Counted from the first letter of the stretch, positions 6,971 through 15,775 are shown. The stretch: 36,564 bases of DNA from JBHJGM01 sp964405825 (GCA_964405825.1 CAYOPI010000031.1:1-36564), one strand, 5' to 3'. Numbers and translations are program-made. The notes: a model not told the origin generated them from the letters alone.

Positions 6971-9802
6971 ATGGAAGGCGATGAAACATGGGTAGCGCAG
7001 GGGGCTGGCTCGGGACCGGGTCAGACCGGTCCGGATGATCTCGACGCGGGCGATCGCCTGGGTGAGTACAACGTGCTGGGCGCGCTCGGTCGCGGGGCGA
7101 TGGGCCAGGTCTACGAAGTGGAGCATGCGCGGCTGAAGCGGCGTTACGCCCTGAAACTGCTGCCGGCCTCACTGGCGCACGACCGCGGCTTCAGCGAACG
7201 CTTTGAGCGCGAAGGCGCGACGCTGGCCTCGCTGGAGCACCCGGGGATCGTGCAGGTGCACTACGCCGGCGAGGATGCCGGGCGCTTTTACCTGGTGATG
7301 GAGCGTCTGCAGGCGCTTTTCACCAACGAGGACGCTGGCCAGTGCCACCCGCCCGAGAAGGTGGCCTCAATCCTCAGCCAGATGCTGGAGGCTCTCGGCT
7401 ACGCGCACGCGCGCAACGTCATTCACCGTGACTTGAAGCCGGCCAATCTGCTGGCCACGGCCGAGGGGCGCGTGAAGATTGCCGACTTTGGCGTGGCCCG
7501 CGTGGTTGGCGAGGACTTCATCAACACGATGGTTCAGGAGACCATCTCGAAAAGCCGCCTGGGCGCGACGGCGACGATCGCCGACTCCGGGGGTACCGAT
7601 TTGGCAGGTACGCTGTACTACATCGCCCCGGAGATTCTCAACGGCGGTGAGGCCGATACCCGCAGCGACCTGTACGCCGTGGGCGTCATTGGCTACGAAC
7701 TGCTCACCGGCAAAAAACCGATGGGCCGCTACAAGGACGCGAGCAAGTGCGTCGCCGGGCTCAATCCGCGCTGGGACGATTTCATCAACCGCCTGCTGGA
7801 ACCCGACCCGGCCGATCGCTTTGCCAACGCCGCCGATGCGGTGGCGTCGCTGTCGGCTCTGGATGCGCCGGCGACCCCTCCCCCGCCGCCCTCGGGCGCG
7901 AGCGCGCCCCCGCCGCCGCCGCCTGCGGGCGTGGCCGCGAGTCCGGTAACCCCGCCGCCATCCGAACCAGCCCAGCCCAGGGTCGACGCTACGTTCATGG
8001 GCGATGCCTTTCAGCCGCACATGGGCGCGGGAGGTGCCGGCCCGGCCACGTCGGGATCGTCAGGTTCGCCCCCCCCGCCGGTGGCGACACCACCTTCCCT
8101 GCCGCCCGACCCGGGACCCACACCCGGCCCCGGAGGCGTGGCCGACAAGCCCAAACGCAAGGGCAAGCGCAGCAAGCTGCCGGCGTTGCTGGCGCTGTTG
8201 GTGCTGTTTGCGGCAGGCGCGGGTGCTGCGGCGTATTTCGGGGGCGAGGACCTGTGGACATCCATCGTGGGCACGGGAGATCGCACGCAGGAGGACCGCG
8301 ACAGCGACGATGCCGATTCGGATGGGGAGCCGCCGCAGGACCAGTTCTTCCCGGTTGAAGATCAGTTCTTTCCGCAGGACGAAAACACGACGCCCGCCGA
8401 AACGAATCCGGCGCTCGCGCGGCATCAGGCCTTTACTGAGCAGCAGCAACGACAGAACCCGAACGTGGATCCGCAGACCACGGAGCCGGTCGCCACGGGT
8501 GGCCTCGTAACGCAGCAGCCGACCGAGTCGACCCCGCAGCCGCGAACCACCCCGGAGCCCGAGATGGTTCGCCTGGCCGAGCCTGAACCCGAGCCCGTTG
8601 CCGTCGCCGTCACCCCGCCGGAGCAGACGCCCGCGGCCCAGCCGATTGAGCTGGTGCCCGAACCTGTCGACAACGCCGGGCCGGCTGAAGTTACCGTGGA
8701 GCCCGTGGCCACCGTCACGCCCGCGCCGAACAACAACGAAGCGCTGCTGGGGCAGGACCCCGGCGGCGGCAATTTCGGACCGGAAAATCCGGAGCTTCAG
8801 CAGATGCAGACGCGGGTCGAGGCCAGCAATCAGGCGCTCATCCAGCGTCAGCAGGAGCTGCTTGCGCAGCAGCAGCAGATGGCTGAACTCACCGAGCAGA
8901 TTGAACTCGAAACGGCTCAGCTGAACGATCTGCAGCGGCGGGTAGAGCTGATCCGCCAGGAGCGCCAGGCCGCGCTGAATGATTTGGCAAGGGAGGAAGC
9001 CCAGCCGCCCAAGGAGCTTCGGCGGCCCGTTGTCGGCGGGGGCACCCGCACGGTTCGCGTGCAGGAGAACGCCCAGGAGATCGAATTTCTCAAGCAGCAC
9101 GTGGAGGGTCTGAACGCCAACCTTCAGCGGACCGAAGCCCAGCTGGCGCAGGCGCAGGCGCAGCTGGCGCAGAGCTTCAATGCGTTGACCGAGTCCATGC
9201 CCGAGACCGACACCCAAGCGGCTCCGCAGGGAACGGACGCCGAAACGATTCGCCGCATCAACACGGCGGCGGCCAGCGGAGACGTGGCTTCACTCGAACG
9301 TCTGGCCGCGCGCGATATCCCCGAGGCGCAGACGGCGCTGGCCAATCTTTTCGACGAAGGCCGGGCGGTGCCGCGCGATTACGCCCAGGCGGCCAGGTGG
9401 TACGAGCGCGCGGCCGAGGCCGGCGACCCCGAGGCGCAGTACAAGCTGGGCTGGCACTACGAGAACGGCTTTGGCGTGCCGCGCGATTCGACGCGGGCCT
9501 ACGAGCTTTACCAGATGGCCGCCGAGAGCGGTAACGCCACCGCCCAGTATCGCATCGGCGCCAGCTATGTGCGCGGGTCCGGCGGCCAGCCGCGTGACTA
9601 CGAACAGGCCCTGTACTGGTTCCGCGAGGCCGCCGCCAGCAACCACGCCGAAGCGCAATTCAGCATGGGCATGCTCTACGAATCGGGCATGGGTGTGCCG
9701 ACCGATCCGACGCTCGCGCTGGCCTGGTATCAGCGGGCGGCCGACAACGGCAACGCGCGGGCCCGGCGCAAGGTGGATGCAATCCTCAGCCAGCAGGAAT
9801 AG
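6971..9802 (+). CDS. Membrane Ser/Thr protein kinase with coiled coil and C-terminal Sel1 repeats
   Basis: The 943-residue product is a paralogue of the upstream kinase. The kinase domain (about 30-295) has GRGAMGQVY, Lys62, HRDLKPAN with Asp154, DFG, and the same extended activation segment with ETISKSRLG. A Pro-rich juxtamembrane region precedes one membrane helix at about 402-423. The outer part has an acidic and Gln/Pro/Glu-rich linker, then a Gln/Glu/Leu-rich coiled coil at about 605-735. It ends in four Sel1-like repeats at about 784-940, recognisable by phrases such as AARWYERAAEAGDPEAQYKLG and ALAWYQRAADNGNARAR. Sel1 repeats usually act as protein-binding scaffolds, so this kinase probably docks an envelope protein or reports on one. 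It follows the first kinase by 60 bp and overlaps the next gene by 26 bp, which suggests a co-transcribed unit. Confidence 0.9.
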   Translation: MEGDETWVAQGAGSGPGQTGPDDLDAGDRLGEYNVLGALGRGAMGQVYEVEHARLKRRYALKLLPASLAHDRGFSERFEREGATLASLEHPGIVQVHYAGEDAGRFYLVMERLQALFTNEDAGQCHPPEKVASILSQMLEALGYAHARNVIHRDLKPANLLATAEGRVKIADFGVARVVGEDFINTMVQETISKSRLGATATIADSGGTDLAGTLYYIAPEILNGGEADTRSDLYAVGVIGYELLTGKKPMGRYKDASKCVAGLNPRWDDFINRLLEPDPADRFANAADAVASLSALDAPATPPPPPSGASAPPPPPPAGVAASPVTPPPSEPAQPRVDATFMGDAFQPHMGAGGAGPATSGSSGSPPPPVATPPSLPPDPGPTPGPGGVADKPKRKGKRSKLPALLALLVLFAAGAGAAAYFGGEDLWTSIVGTGDRTQEDRDSDDADSDGEPPQDQFFPVEDQFFPQDENTTPAETNPALARHQAFTEQQQRQNPNVDPQTTEPVATGGLVTQQPTESTPQPRTTPEPEMVRLAEPEPEPVAVAVTPPEQTPAAQPIELVPEPVDNAGPAEVTVEPVATVTPAPNNNEALLGQDPGGGNFGPENPELQQMQTRVEASNQALIQRQQELLAQQQQMAELTEQIELETAQLNDLQRRVELIRQERQAALNDLAREEAQPPKELRRPVVGGGTRTVRVQENAQEIEFLKQHVEGLNANLQRTEAQLAQAQAQLAQSFNALTESMPETDTQAAPQGTDAETIRRINTAAASGDVASLERLAARDIPEAQTALANLFDEGRAVPRDYAQAARWYERAAEAGDPEAQYKLGWHYENGFGVPRDSTRAYELYQMAAESGNATAQYRIGASYVRGSGGQPRDYEQALYWFREAAASNHAEAQFSMGMLYESGMGVPTDPTLALAWYQRAADNGNARARRKVDAILSQQE

Positions 9803-10913
9803 CGACGCGCCCGAGCTGACGCCCGAGGAGCGCCTGCGTTACGCGCGCCACCTCGTGCTGCCAGAGGTGGGCGAAGCAGGTCAGCGCAAACTCAAGGCGG
9901 GGTCCGTCTTGATTGCGGGACTGGGCGGGCTGGGCTCGCCAGTGGCGCTTTATCTGGCGGCGGCGGGCGTGGGACGCCTTGGGCTGATCGACGACGACCG
10001 CGTGGACTTCACCAACCTGCAGCGCCAGGTGCTCCATGGCACCGCCGACGTGGGCCGAATGAAAACGGAGTCGGCGGCCGAGCGGCTGCGCGCGCTCAAT
10101 CCCGAGATCACCATCGAGACCTTTCCCGAGCGCTTCGATTCGGGCAACGCGCGCGCCATCGTTCGGGGATACGCTGTGGTGGTCGATGGCTCGGACAATT
10201 TTGCCACGCGCTATCTGGCCAACGACGCCTGCGTGCTGGAAAGACGTCCCCTGGTGTACGGCGCAGTGGAGCGTTTCGAGGGTCAGGTGAGCGTTTTCGA
10301 TCCGCCACGCGGGCCCTGCTACCGGTGTCTGTTTCCCCAGCCGCCACCGCCGGAGGCCGTGCCCAGCTGCGCCGAAGCCGGCCTGCTGGGGGTGGTCACG
10401 GGGATCATCGGAACGCTCCAGGCCAACGAAGCGTTGAAGCTGTTGACCGGTGTTGGCGAACCCCTGCGCGGACGGCTGCTTGCCTTCGATGCGCGGAGCA
10501 CGACGTTCCGCACGCTGCGGATCAAGCGCGATCCAAAGTGCCCGGCCTGTGGCGAGGGCGCGCGTCCCAGTCTGCCCGCCAGTGGGGCGGAAATGGAGGG
10601 GCGCAGCGGCGAGCGGCCCCTGGTGCGCCGGCTGACACCCTCCGATTGGGAAGAGTTGCAGGCGCGGGGGGAGGCGCTGCTGCTCAGCGTGGGGGAGGCT
10701 GTGCCCGCGGCGGCAAACGGATCCGGGCTGAAAGAGCCTGTGGCGCGCATTCCTCTGGCGGCGTTGCACGCGCGGCTGGATGAACTGGCGGCCTGGCGAC
10801 GGCGACCGGTCGTTTGCACCTGCCCAGTGGGCGACCGGGCGGTCAAGGCGGCCGAGCTGCTCCTGGAGAGCGGCTTCACCGACGTGGCCGTGCTGCCGGG
10901 GCTGGACCGGTGA
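9777..10913 (+). CDS. moeB: MoeB/ThiF-type adenylyltransferase with C-terminal rhodanese-like domain
   Basis: The 378-residue E1-like enzyme adenylates the C-terminal Gly-Gly of a small sulfur carrier (MoaD, ThiS or similar). Visible motifs are LTPEERLRYARHLVLPEVG at the start, nucleotide loop GLGGLGS (48-54), IDDDRVDFTNLQRQ, the zinc cysteines CYRC (181-184) and CPAC (255-258), and Cys198 in VPSCAEAG. Residues about 283-378 form a rhodanese-like module with a Cys in CPVGDR (Cys349), although the usual DVR strand near its start is altered. The start at 9777 is the nearest ATG before the family motif; it overlaps the end of the Sel1 kinase gene by 26 bp in another frame. Whether the partner is MoaD, ThiS or another carrier cannot be told, so the symbol is tentative. 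Confidence 0.85.
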   Translation: MQSSASRNSDAPELTPEERLRYARHLVLPEVGEAGQRKLKAGSVLIAGLGGLGSPVALYLAAAGVGRLGLIDDDRVDFTNLQRQVLHGTADVGRMKTESAAERLRALNPEITIETFPERFDSGNARAIVRGYAVVVDGSDNFATRYLANDACVLERRPLVYGAVERFEGQVSVFDPPRGPCYRCLFPQPPPPEAVPSCAEAGLLGVVTGIIGTLQANEALKLLTGVGEPLRGRLLAFDARSTTFRTLRIKRDPKCPACGEGARPSLPASGAEMEGRSGERPLVRRLTPSDWEELQARGEALLLSVGEAVPAAANGSGLKEPVARIPLAALHARLDELAAWRRRPVVCTCPVGDRAVKAAELLLESGFTDVAVLPGLDR

Positions 10914-10926
10914 GCGGTGCTCCGGG

Positions 10927-11745
10927 TCAAAGGTCGAGGTCGATACTGACGGGGCAGTGGTCGGAACCTTCGACCTTCGGATGGATGGACGCCGACTGTA
11001 GTACGGGTATCAGCTTCTTGGATACGAGAAAGTAGTCGATGCGCCACCCGATGTTGCGCTCACGCGCGTCGAGCCGGTAGGTCCACCAGCTGTAGGCCCC
11101 CTCGCGCTCGGGATAGAAGTGCCGGTAGCTGTCGACCAGCCCGGCGGACTTGAGCAGGCGCGTGAAGCCCTCGCGCTCCTCTTCGGTGAAGCCGGCGTTG
11201 CGCTTGTTCTGCCTGGGGTTGGCCAGGTCGATCGGCTGGTGCGCGACGTTGAAATCGCCGCAGGTAATGACGGGCCGGGTGCGCCCGAAACGCTTGAGCG
11301 CGGCGGTCAGGCCCGGGTCCCACTCGTGCTGGCGATAGCTCAGGCGCGGCAGCCCGCGGCCGGAGTTGGGCACGTAAACGTTGGCCAGGATGAAGTGCTC
11401 GAACTCGGCGGCGATGAGGCGGCCCTCGGGCGGATGGGAGGGGTCGCGCTCATGGTGGCGCAGGCGCGGCGCGGGCAGATCGTAGACCACCGACAGCGGC
11501 GCTTCCTTGCTCAGGATGGCCGTGCCCGAGTAGCCCGGGCGCGCGCCGATGTGCCAGTACTGGTAGGGGAAAAGGGCCTCCAGCGGACCTTTGATGCCCA
11601 GGTCGACGCTCGCCGCGGTGTCGCCATCGATCTTGGTCTCCTGCAGACAGAGGATGGTCGGGCGGGTGGCCTTCAGCAGCTTGGGAAAAGCGCCCTGGCG
11701 GCCAATCGAACGCAGTCCGTTGATGTTCCAGGAGACAAGCCGCAT
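10927..11745 (-). CDS. xth: Exodeoxyribonuclease III (AP endonuclease)
   Basis: The 272-residue product belongs to the ExoIII/ExoA endonuclease-exonuclease-phosphatase family and acts in base-excision repair at abasic sites. Key residues are all visible: Asn7 in SWNINGLRS, Glu36 in LQETK, Tyr124 in NVYVPNSG, Asp164 and Asn166 in GDFNVAH, the WRIDYFLVS strand, and Asp262-His263 in GSDHCPV. The length is typical. It converges on the moeB-like gene with only 13 bp between stops and no obvious terminator. The minus-strand start is separated by about 50 bp from the end of the next minus-strand gene, so the two may be co-transcribed. Confidence 0.95.
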   Translation of the reverse strand: MRLVSWNINGLRSIGRQGAFPKLLKATRPTILCLQETKIDGDTAASVDLGIKGPLEALFPYQYWHIGARPGYSGTAILSKEAPLSVVYDLPAPRLRHHERDPSHPPEGRLIAAEFEHFILANVYVPNSGRGLPRLSYRQHEWDPGLTAALKRFGRTRPVITCGDFNVAHQPIDLANPRQNKRNAGFTEEEREGFTRLLKSAGLVDSYRHFYPEREGAYSWWTYRLDARERNIGWRIDYFLVSKKLIPVLQSASIHPKVEGSDHCPVSIDLDL

Positions 11746-11797
11746 GGCGCGAAGATGGGCAGCCCCCGCACCTGCGCAACCGCAAAGTCGCCTTTGC

Positions 11798-12805
11798 TCA
11801 GGGCACCTGCGCGGCTTCGACGTAGGCGCCGCGGAAGGAGCCGGTGGCGACGGTGGATTCGCCGTCGGCCGTCTCGACCTTGCAGAGCATGAAATTCAGA
11901 TTGGCACCCCAGGACTGTGCTTCCTCGACAAAGCGCCGGGCAATCTGGCGGGCGGCGAAGGTGAGATCGGGCGAATCCTCGTAAGCGCTCGGGCGAAGCC
12001 GCGCCGTCAGCAAGCCGCCGTCCAATTCGAGGTAGGCAACGCCCAGAGCGTTGCGACCCCAGTCGCGCGTGATTTGGGTGACGTGTTCCATGATGGCGTT
12101 GCGGGCAAGGCGTTCGCGCAGCTCGTCGGCGTTGGGCGCATCCGGATTGGCCAGGAGCACGGCGGCGTGATCCTGCAGCCTGCTGCGCTCGATGGCGGCC
12201 CCGGACACTTCCTGCGCGGCGTCGGATTGCGGGTCGGGGATGAAATCGAGGTTGGTCTTGTAGACGGGCACGACAAACTGGTTCTGGTCAGCGCGCACCA
12301 TCATGTAGCCATGCTGGAGAATCTTCACCACCTGCAGCACGGTGCCCTCCTCCAGAGTGATGCGGCCCATCTCGCGGCCCACCCCGCGGATCGGGATGGT
12401 GTGCGGCTCGATCAGGGCAAGCACTTCGGGCCAGAGGCGCTGGTCGGCCACGATCTGACTGTAGGAGGGCGCGGTCTCGGGGTCGCGCACAATCGAGGGC
12501 AGGGTCTTGATCGGTGCAAAGACTTCGTCGGAGCGGTCCACGATGATCGGCTCGACCGGCTGGGCGGGCGCAGTGTAGGCCTCGGGCGAAGGCAGCGGCA
12601 CGTCCGTGGCGGGCTCGTCAGGCTGCTGCGCGGTCGGCGGCGGGACCTCCGCGGGCTCTTCGTCCAGGCTGCCCACGCTTTGGAGCAACCAGACCGTGCC
12701 CCCGGTTACGGCCACGAAGATGGGCAAGCCGATCAGAAACGTGAGTGCGGTGTTAGGCCCGCCGCGATGTCGGCGGAGCGGCGCAGACGCAGGCTCTTCA
12801 CTCAT
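11798..12805 (-). CDS. Membrane-anchored protein of unknown function
   Basis: The 335-residue product begins with a short basic cytoplasmic head, then one membrane helix at about 22-44 (ALTFLIGLPIFVAVTGG). Next comes a Pro/Glu-rich linker of about 55 residues and a folded part of about 230 residues. The folded part includes a beta segment (GRITLEEGTVLQVVKIL) resembling an SH3-like barrel, and a helical stretch rich in Ala and Arg. I recognise no catalytic motif. The ATG at 12805 is firmly set by a near-perfect Shine-Dalgarno sequence five bases upstream, one of the few in this window. A TTG 18 bp further up overlaps that site and is not the start. The gene lies upstream of xth in the same direction. 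The N-in, C-out orientation suggests an envelope role. Confidence 0.75.
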   Translation of the reverse strand: MSEEPASAPLRRHRGGPNTALTFLIGLPIFVAVTGGTVWLLQSVGSLDEEPAEVPPPTAQQPDEPATDVPLPSPEAYTAPAQPVEPIIVDRSDEVFAPIKTLPSIVRDPETAPSYSQIVADQRLWPEVLALIEPHTIPIRGVGREMGRITLEEGTVLQVVKILQHGYMMVRADQNQFVVPVYKTNLDFIPDPQSDAAQEVSGAAIERSRLQDHAAVLLANPDAPNADELRERLARNAIMEHVTQITRDWGRNALGVAYLELDGGLLTARLRPSAYEDSPDLTFAARQIARRFVEEAQSWGANLNFMLCKVETADGESTVATGSFRGAYVEAAQVP

Positions 12806-12810
12806 AAGGG

Positions 12811-12818
12811 ACCTCCTT
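12811..12818 (-). promoter_or_regulatory. Strong Shine-Dalgarno site fixing the start at 12805
   Basis: Read on the minus strand the sequence is AAGGAGGT, five bases before the ATG. It decides the start of the membrane-anchored unknown and stands out because most other starts in the window have no such site. Confidence 0.85.
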
Positions 12819-12950
12819 GACAATCAGACTAGCCAATTAGGTGCTCCGGAGACAGGCAAAAGTTCCCTAAAGTAATACCGGTACACGCATTAGGTCGCTT
12901 TTAGGAATGAATGCTCGCTTGCCAAGGTAGGTAGAAATCCTTAGCCATCA

Positions 12951-12976
12951 TCAGGTGATCACCTGACGTCGTCAGG
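12951..12976. promoter_or_regulatory. Two overlapping palindromes upstream of the VWA/PEP-CTERM gene
   Basis: A perfect 16-bp palindrome (TCAGGTGATCACCTGA, 12951-12966) overlaps a second inverted repeat (CCTGAC, three bases, GTCAGG; 12962-12976). Together they give three CCTGA-type half-sites in 26 bp. They end 29 bp before the ATG at 13006, so they could be an operator for that gene or fold in its leader RNA. Which of these is right is not visible from the sequence. Confidence 0.45.
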
Positions 12977-13005
12977 CCACTCAATCATCCAAACATCCAG
13001 TCACC

Positions 13006-13899
13006 ATGGCTCCCCGCACCTGCCTCCTGGGGATCGGCTTTTGCGCAGCCGTCTCCACCGCCTCCGCCTCGGTGATGACCGAACTGGTCATCGCCTTTGA
13101 TGACTCCGGCTCGATCAATTCCGCGATCGGCGATCCGGACGGACCCGAGCTTCAGACCATTCTCAACTCGATCAACGGCTTCTTCACCAGCTCGGTCGGC
13201 CAGCAGGCCATCATCGACAGCGGCGGTCTGGCCGTGGGCCTGGTGCGATTCGGGGCCGACCTTTCCGGTGGTTTCGGTCCCGGGCCGGAGGTGGAGTCCT
13301 TCTACGGGGTCACCGCGGCTTTGGACGCCGACGATCTGGTGGATGTGACCGACGCCACCAGCGCGAACACCTTTGCGGCGGGTCTGCCGACGTCGGGCTC
13401 GTTCACCCGGGCAGGCTCGCTGACCTCGCCGCAGCTGGGCATCGCCACCGGCAACACGATCCTCAACGCCTCCACCCGTACGGGCACCAACCGTTTCATC
13501 CTCGTCATCGGCGACGGGCAGCAGAGCTTTCCCGACGGCGACGGCGGCGAAACCGAAGCCGCGCGAATCGACGCGGTCAACGACGGCATCACCGTGGCCG
13601 GCTTTGTCATCGACGATCCGGCGCCCTCGCCCGAGCCGGCCGGCTTCATCAGCGGAGTGGAGTTTTACGAGGACTTCGTGGTGAGCGACCCGGCCCTCAT
13701 CGCCACGGTCGTCCTGGAGGACGACACCGGCTTTCCGCCCATCATCGACCAGCAGGCTGCCTTCCAGTCGGCCTTCGACAATCTGATGTTCGACATTCTG
13801 GGCGTGGTCGTGCCGGAACCGGGCACGTGGGCCGCGATGCTCGGCGGTGTGGCCGGGGTGCTGGCGCTGGCGCGGCGGCGCTGGCTGCGTCGCCGATAG
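13006..13899 (+). CDS. Secreted VWA-type (DUF1194-like) protein with PEP-CTERM sorting signal
   Basis: The 297-residue product has a signal peptide (about 1-22). It then has a von Willebrand factor A-like domain opening with LVIAFDDSGSIN, where Asp32, Ser34 and Ser36 form a DxSxS metal-ion site. The overall reading, including GLVRFGAD and FILVIGDGQQS, matches the DUF1194 type of VWA domain. The C-terminus (about 269-297) is a textbook PEP-CTERM signal: VPEPGTW, a hydrophobic helix, then ARRRWLRRR. It should be exported and cleaved by an exosortase in the inner membrane, with a role at the cell surface or in the extracellular matrix. No exosortase gene is in the window. It starts about 200 bp from the divergent membrane-protein gene and ends 62 bp before the glycosyltransferase. 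Confidence 0.88.
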   Translation: MAPRTCLLGIGFCAAVSTASASVMTELVIAFDDSGSINSAIGDPDGPELQTILNSINGFFTSSVGQQAIIDSGGLAVGLVRFGADLSGGFGPGPEVESFYGVTAALDADDLVDVTDATSANTFAAGLPTSGSFTRAGSLTSPQLGIATGNTILNASTRTGTNRFILVIGDGQQSFPDGDGGETEAARIDAVNDGITVAGFVIDDPAPSPEPAGFISGVEFYEDFVVSDPALIATVVLEDDTGFPPIIDQQAAFQSAFDNLMFDILGVVVPEPGTWAAMLGGVAGVLALARRRWLRRR

Positions 13900-13961
13900 C
13901 GCGCGTAAAGCTGCACTTTGGTTTTGCCCGTTGGGCCCGGCTGCTGTTTCGTCTGGGCGCA

Positions 13962-14606
13962 ATGGGCATGTGCCTGCTGTTTTTTCTGAAGGCTCCGGTG
14001 GCCGGATCGGTGAAAAGCCGGCTGGCCGCCGACATTGGTGACACGCGTGCGCTGGGTGCCTACAAGCGCATGACCGAGCACCTGCTGCGCAACCTTGCGC
14101 CGCATTTCCCGGTGGAGGTGCACTTCACGCCGGCTGCCGGGGAACGCAACGCCGAGGCCGAACTGCTCATGCGTGAATGGCTGGAGCCAATCCTCGGCAA
14201 GTCCTGGACGGAGATCGCCGCCTTTGCCCAGACCGACGGCGACCTTGGCCAGCGTCAGGCCTTTGCAGTCGAGCAGGCCTTTACCCGTCAGGACGGTCCC
14301 ATCTGCGTGCTCGGGGGTGACTGCCCTTACGTCACCTCCGAAATCCTCGAGCGCGCCACGCGTGAACTCGATCAGGCCGACGTCATCCTGGGGCCGGCCC
14401 GCGATGGCGGCTATTACCTGTTGGCCTTGAACGAACCGCAGGCGGGCCTCTTTGACGGTGTGGAATGGAGCAGCGAGCGTGTGCTGGCGCAGGTGCAGCG
14501 CAACGCCCGCGCGCTGGGCCTGAGCATGCAGTCGCTGGAGACGCTGGAGGACGTCGACACGGTGGAGGCCTGGGACCGCGCACGCACCCAGCTGGGCCTG
14601 ACCTGA
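13962..14606 (+). CDS. TIGR04282/DUF2064-type glycosyltransferase-like protein
   Basis: The product is about 214 residues and related to the GT-A fold, CofC-like DUF2064 group. It has the N-terminal signature FLKAPVAGSVKSRL, the GGDCPY motif where the Asp would bind metal and nucleotide, and LGPARDGGYYLLAL. The family is predicted to move a sugar or nucleotidyl group, and its substrate is generally unproven. Two ATGs (13962 and 13968) fit the family start; an extension reaching back into the previous gene is less likely. It runs in the same direction as the VWA gene before it and the secreted unknown after it, which may be one unit. No Shine-Dalgarno sequence is clear. Confidence 0.82.
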   Translation: MGMCLLFFLKAPVAGSVKSRLAADIGDTRALGAYKRMTEHLLRNLAPHFPVEVHFTPAAGERNAEAELLMREWLEPILGKSWTEIAAFAQTDGDLGQRQAFAVEQAFTRQDGPICVLGGDCPYVTSEILERATRELDQADVILGPARDGGYYLLALNEPQAGLFDGVEWSSERVLAQVQRNARALGLSMQSLETLEDVDTVEAWDRARTQLGLT

Positions 14607-14670
14607 CCGCGGGAATAATCTGAAGCCCGGGCACTCGCACCCCGACCTACTTCACCGATTCATCAACGCC

Positions 14671-15495
14671 ATGAGACTCACTTCGACCTTCCTCAACCCG
14701 ACCCGCACGCTTTCGCTGCGATGGCTGGCCGCGGCAGCCTTGCTCTTCGCGCCGCACGGCCTCCTTGCCAACACGCCGTCCAAGGCCGACATCATCGAGC
14801 GCGTGCACGAAGCCCACGGAATCGAGCACTGGTGGCAGACGCAGGCCTTCCAGTCAGAGATCCGGGTGGAGTTTGGCGGCAACGTGGGCGTAGACGGCAC
14901 GATGACCTTTCAGACCAACGGGCCCGGCGCGCGGCTGGACCTGAAGGACGGCACCACCGCGGTCTTCGACGGGAAAACGGCCTGGCTGGCCCCGAAGGGC
15001 GCGAGCTTCTCCCCGCCCGGCGCGCGCTTTCACGTGCTGACCTGGCCGTGGTTCGCCTATGCGCCGTTCAAGCTGACCGGCCCCGGCGTCATCCTGAGCG
15101 ATTTCCGCACCGTCGAAACCGAATCGCTGGGCACGCACTGGGTCAGCCGGCAGACCTTTGAATCCGGCACCGGCGACGCCCCGGACGACTGGTACGACAT
15201 TCTGGTGAATCCGGAGACGGGCCGCATCGACGCGATGGGCTACATCGTGACCTATTACCAGAGCGCGGAAGAGGCCGAAGCGCAGCCCGGCGCCATCGTC
15301 TACGAAGACTACGTACGGATCGGCGGCATTCTCGTTTCCACGCGCTGGCTGTTTCAGCAGTACAACGCCGAGACCGGTGAAGTCAGCGGGCGCAAAGGCG
15401 AAGCCATTCTGAGCAACCCGCGCCTCATCAACGTCGGCCCAGAGTTTTTTACGCGTCCGGCGAACGCCCAGGAAGCGTTGCTGCCCGGCGGTTAA
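14671..15495 (+). CDS. Secreted protein of unknown function, DUF6503/LolA-like
   Basis: The 274-residue product has a signal peptide (about 1-33, ending LLAN). The mature part starts with ADIIERVHEAHGIEHWW, the helix-plus-EAHG opening common to LolA-like and DUF6503-like periplasmic proteins. Beta strands follow with DGTMTFQTNG, AVFDGKTAWL and GYIVTYYQ. A lipid- or lipoprotein-binding half-barrel is plausible but not shown. The last 15 codons and the stop lie inside a 120-bp direct repeat whose second copy runs into an assembly gap. The 3' end may therefore belong to a duplicated or collapsed locus. The call of family is tentative; the gene itself is well supported. Confidence 0.7.
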   Translation: MRLTSTFLNPTRTLSLRWLAAAALLFAPHGLLANTPSKADIIERVHEAHGIEHWWQTQAFQSEIRVEFGGNVGVDGTMTFQTNGPGARLDLKDGTTAVFDGKTAWLAPKGASFSPPGARFHVLTWPWFAYAPFKLTGPGVILSDFRTVETESLGTHWVSRQTFESGTGDAPDDWYDILVNPETGRIDAMGYIVTYYQSAEEAEAQPGAIVYEDYVRIGGILVSTRWLFQQYNAETGEVSGRKGEAILSNPRLINVGPEFFTRPANAQEALLPGG

Positions 15496-15675
15496 GGCAC
15501 CGCATCGAGTCCACTTGCCTGAAGACGAACGCGACCCAGCGTACGCCCCTGGCCGGGGCCGAACTCTCTTACGCGTCCGGCGAACGCCCAGGAAGCGTTG
15601 CTGCCCGGCGGTTAAGGCATCGCATCGAGTCCACTTGCCTGAAGACGAACGCGACCCAGCGTACGCCCCTGGCCG
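15451..15675 (+). repeat. 120-bp tandem direct repeat, second copy cut by the assembly gap
   Basis: The unit starting ACGCGTCCGG at 15451 recurs at 15571 with a 120-bp period. Copy one spans 15451-15570, and copy two is visible from 15571 to 15675. Over the 105 shared bases only one difference is seen (C at 15500, T at 15620). Each copy includes the last 14 codons and stop of the upstream gene plus about 75 bp of downstream sequence. Confidence 0.95.
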
Positions 15676-15775
15676 NNNNNNNNNNNNNNNNNNNNNNNNN
15701 NNNNNNNNNNNNNNNNNNNNNNNNNNNNNNNNNNNNNNNNNNNNNNNNNNNNNNNNNNNNNNNNNNNNNNNNNNN
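15676..15775. other. Assembly gap of 100 N
   Basis: Exactly 100 N are present, a usual placeholder for a gap of unknown size. It falls in the second repeat copy, and sequence just after it resembles the repeat again, so the assembler probably failed on a longer tandem array or a duplicated gene. Confidence 0.98.
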
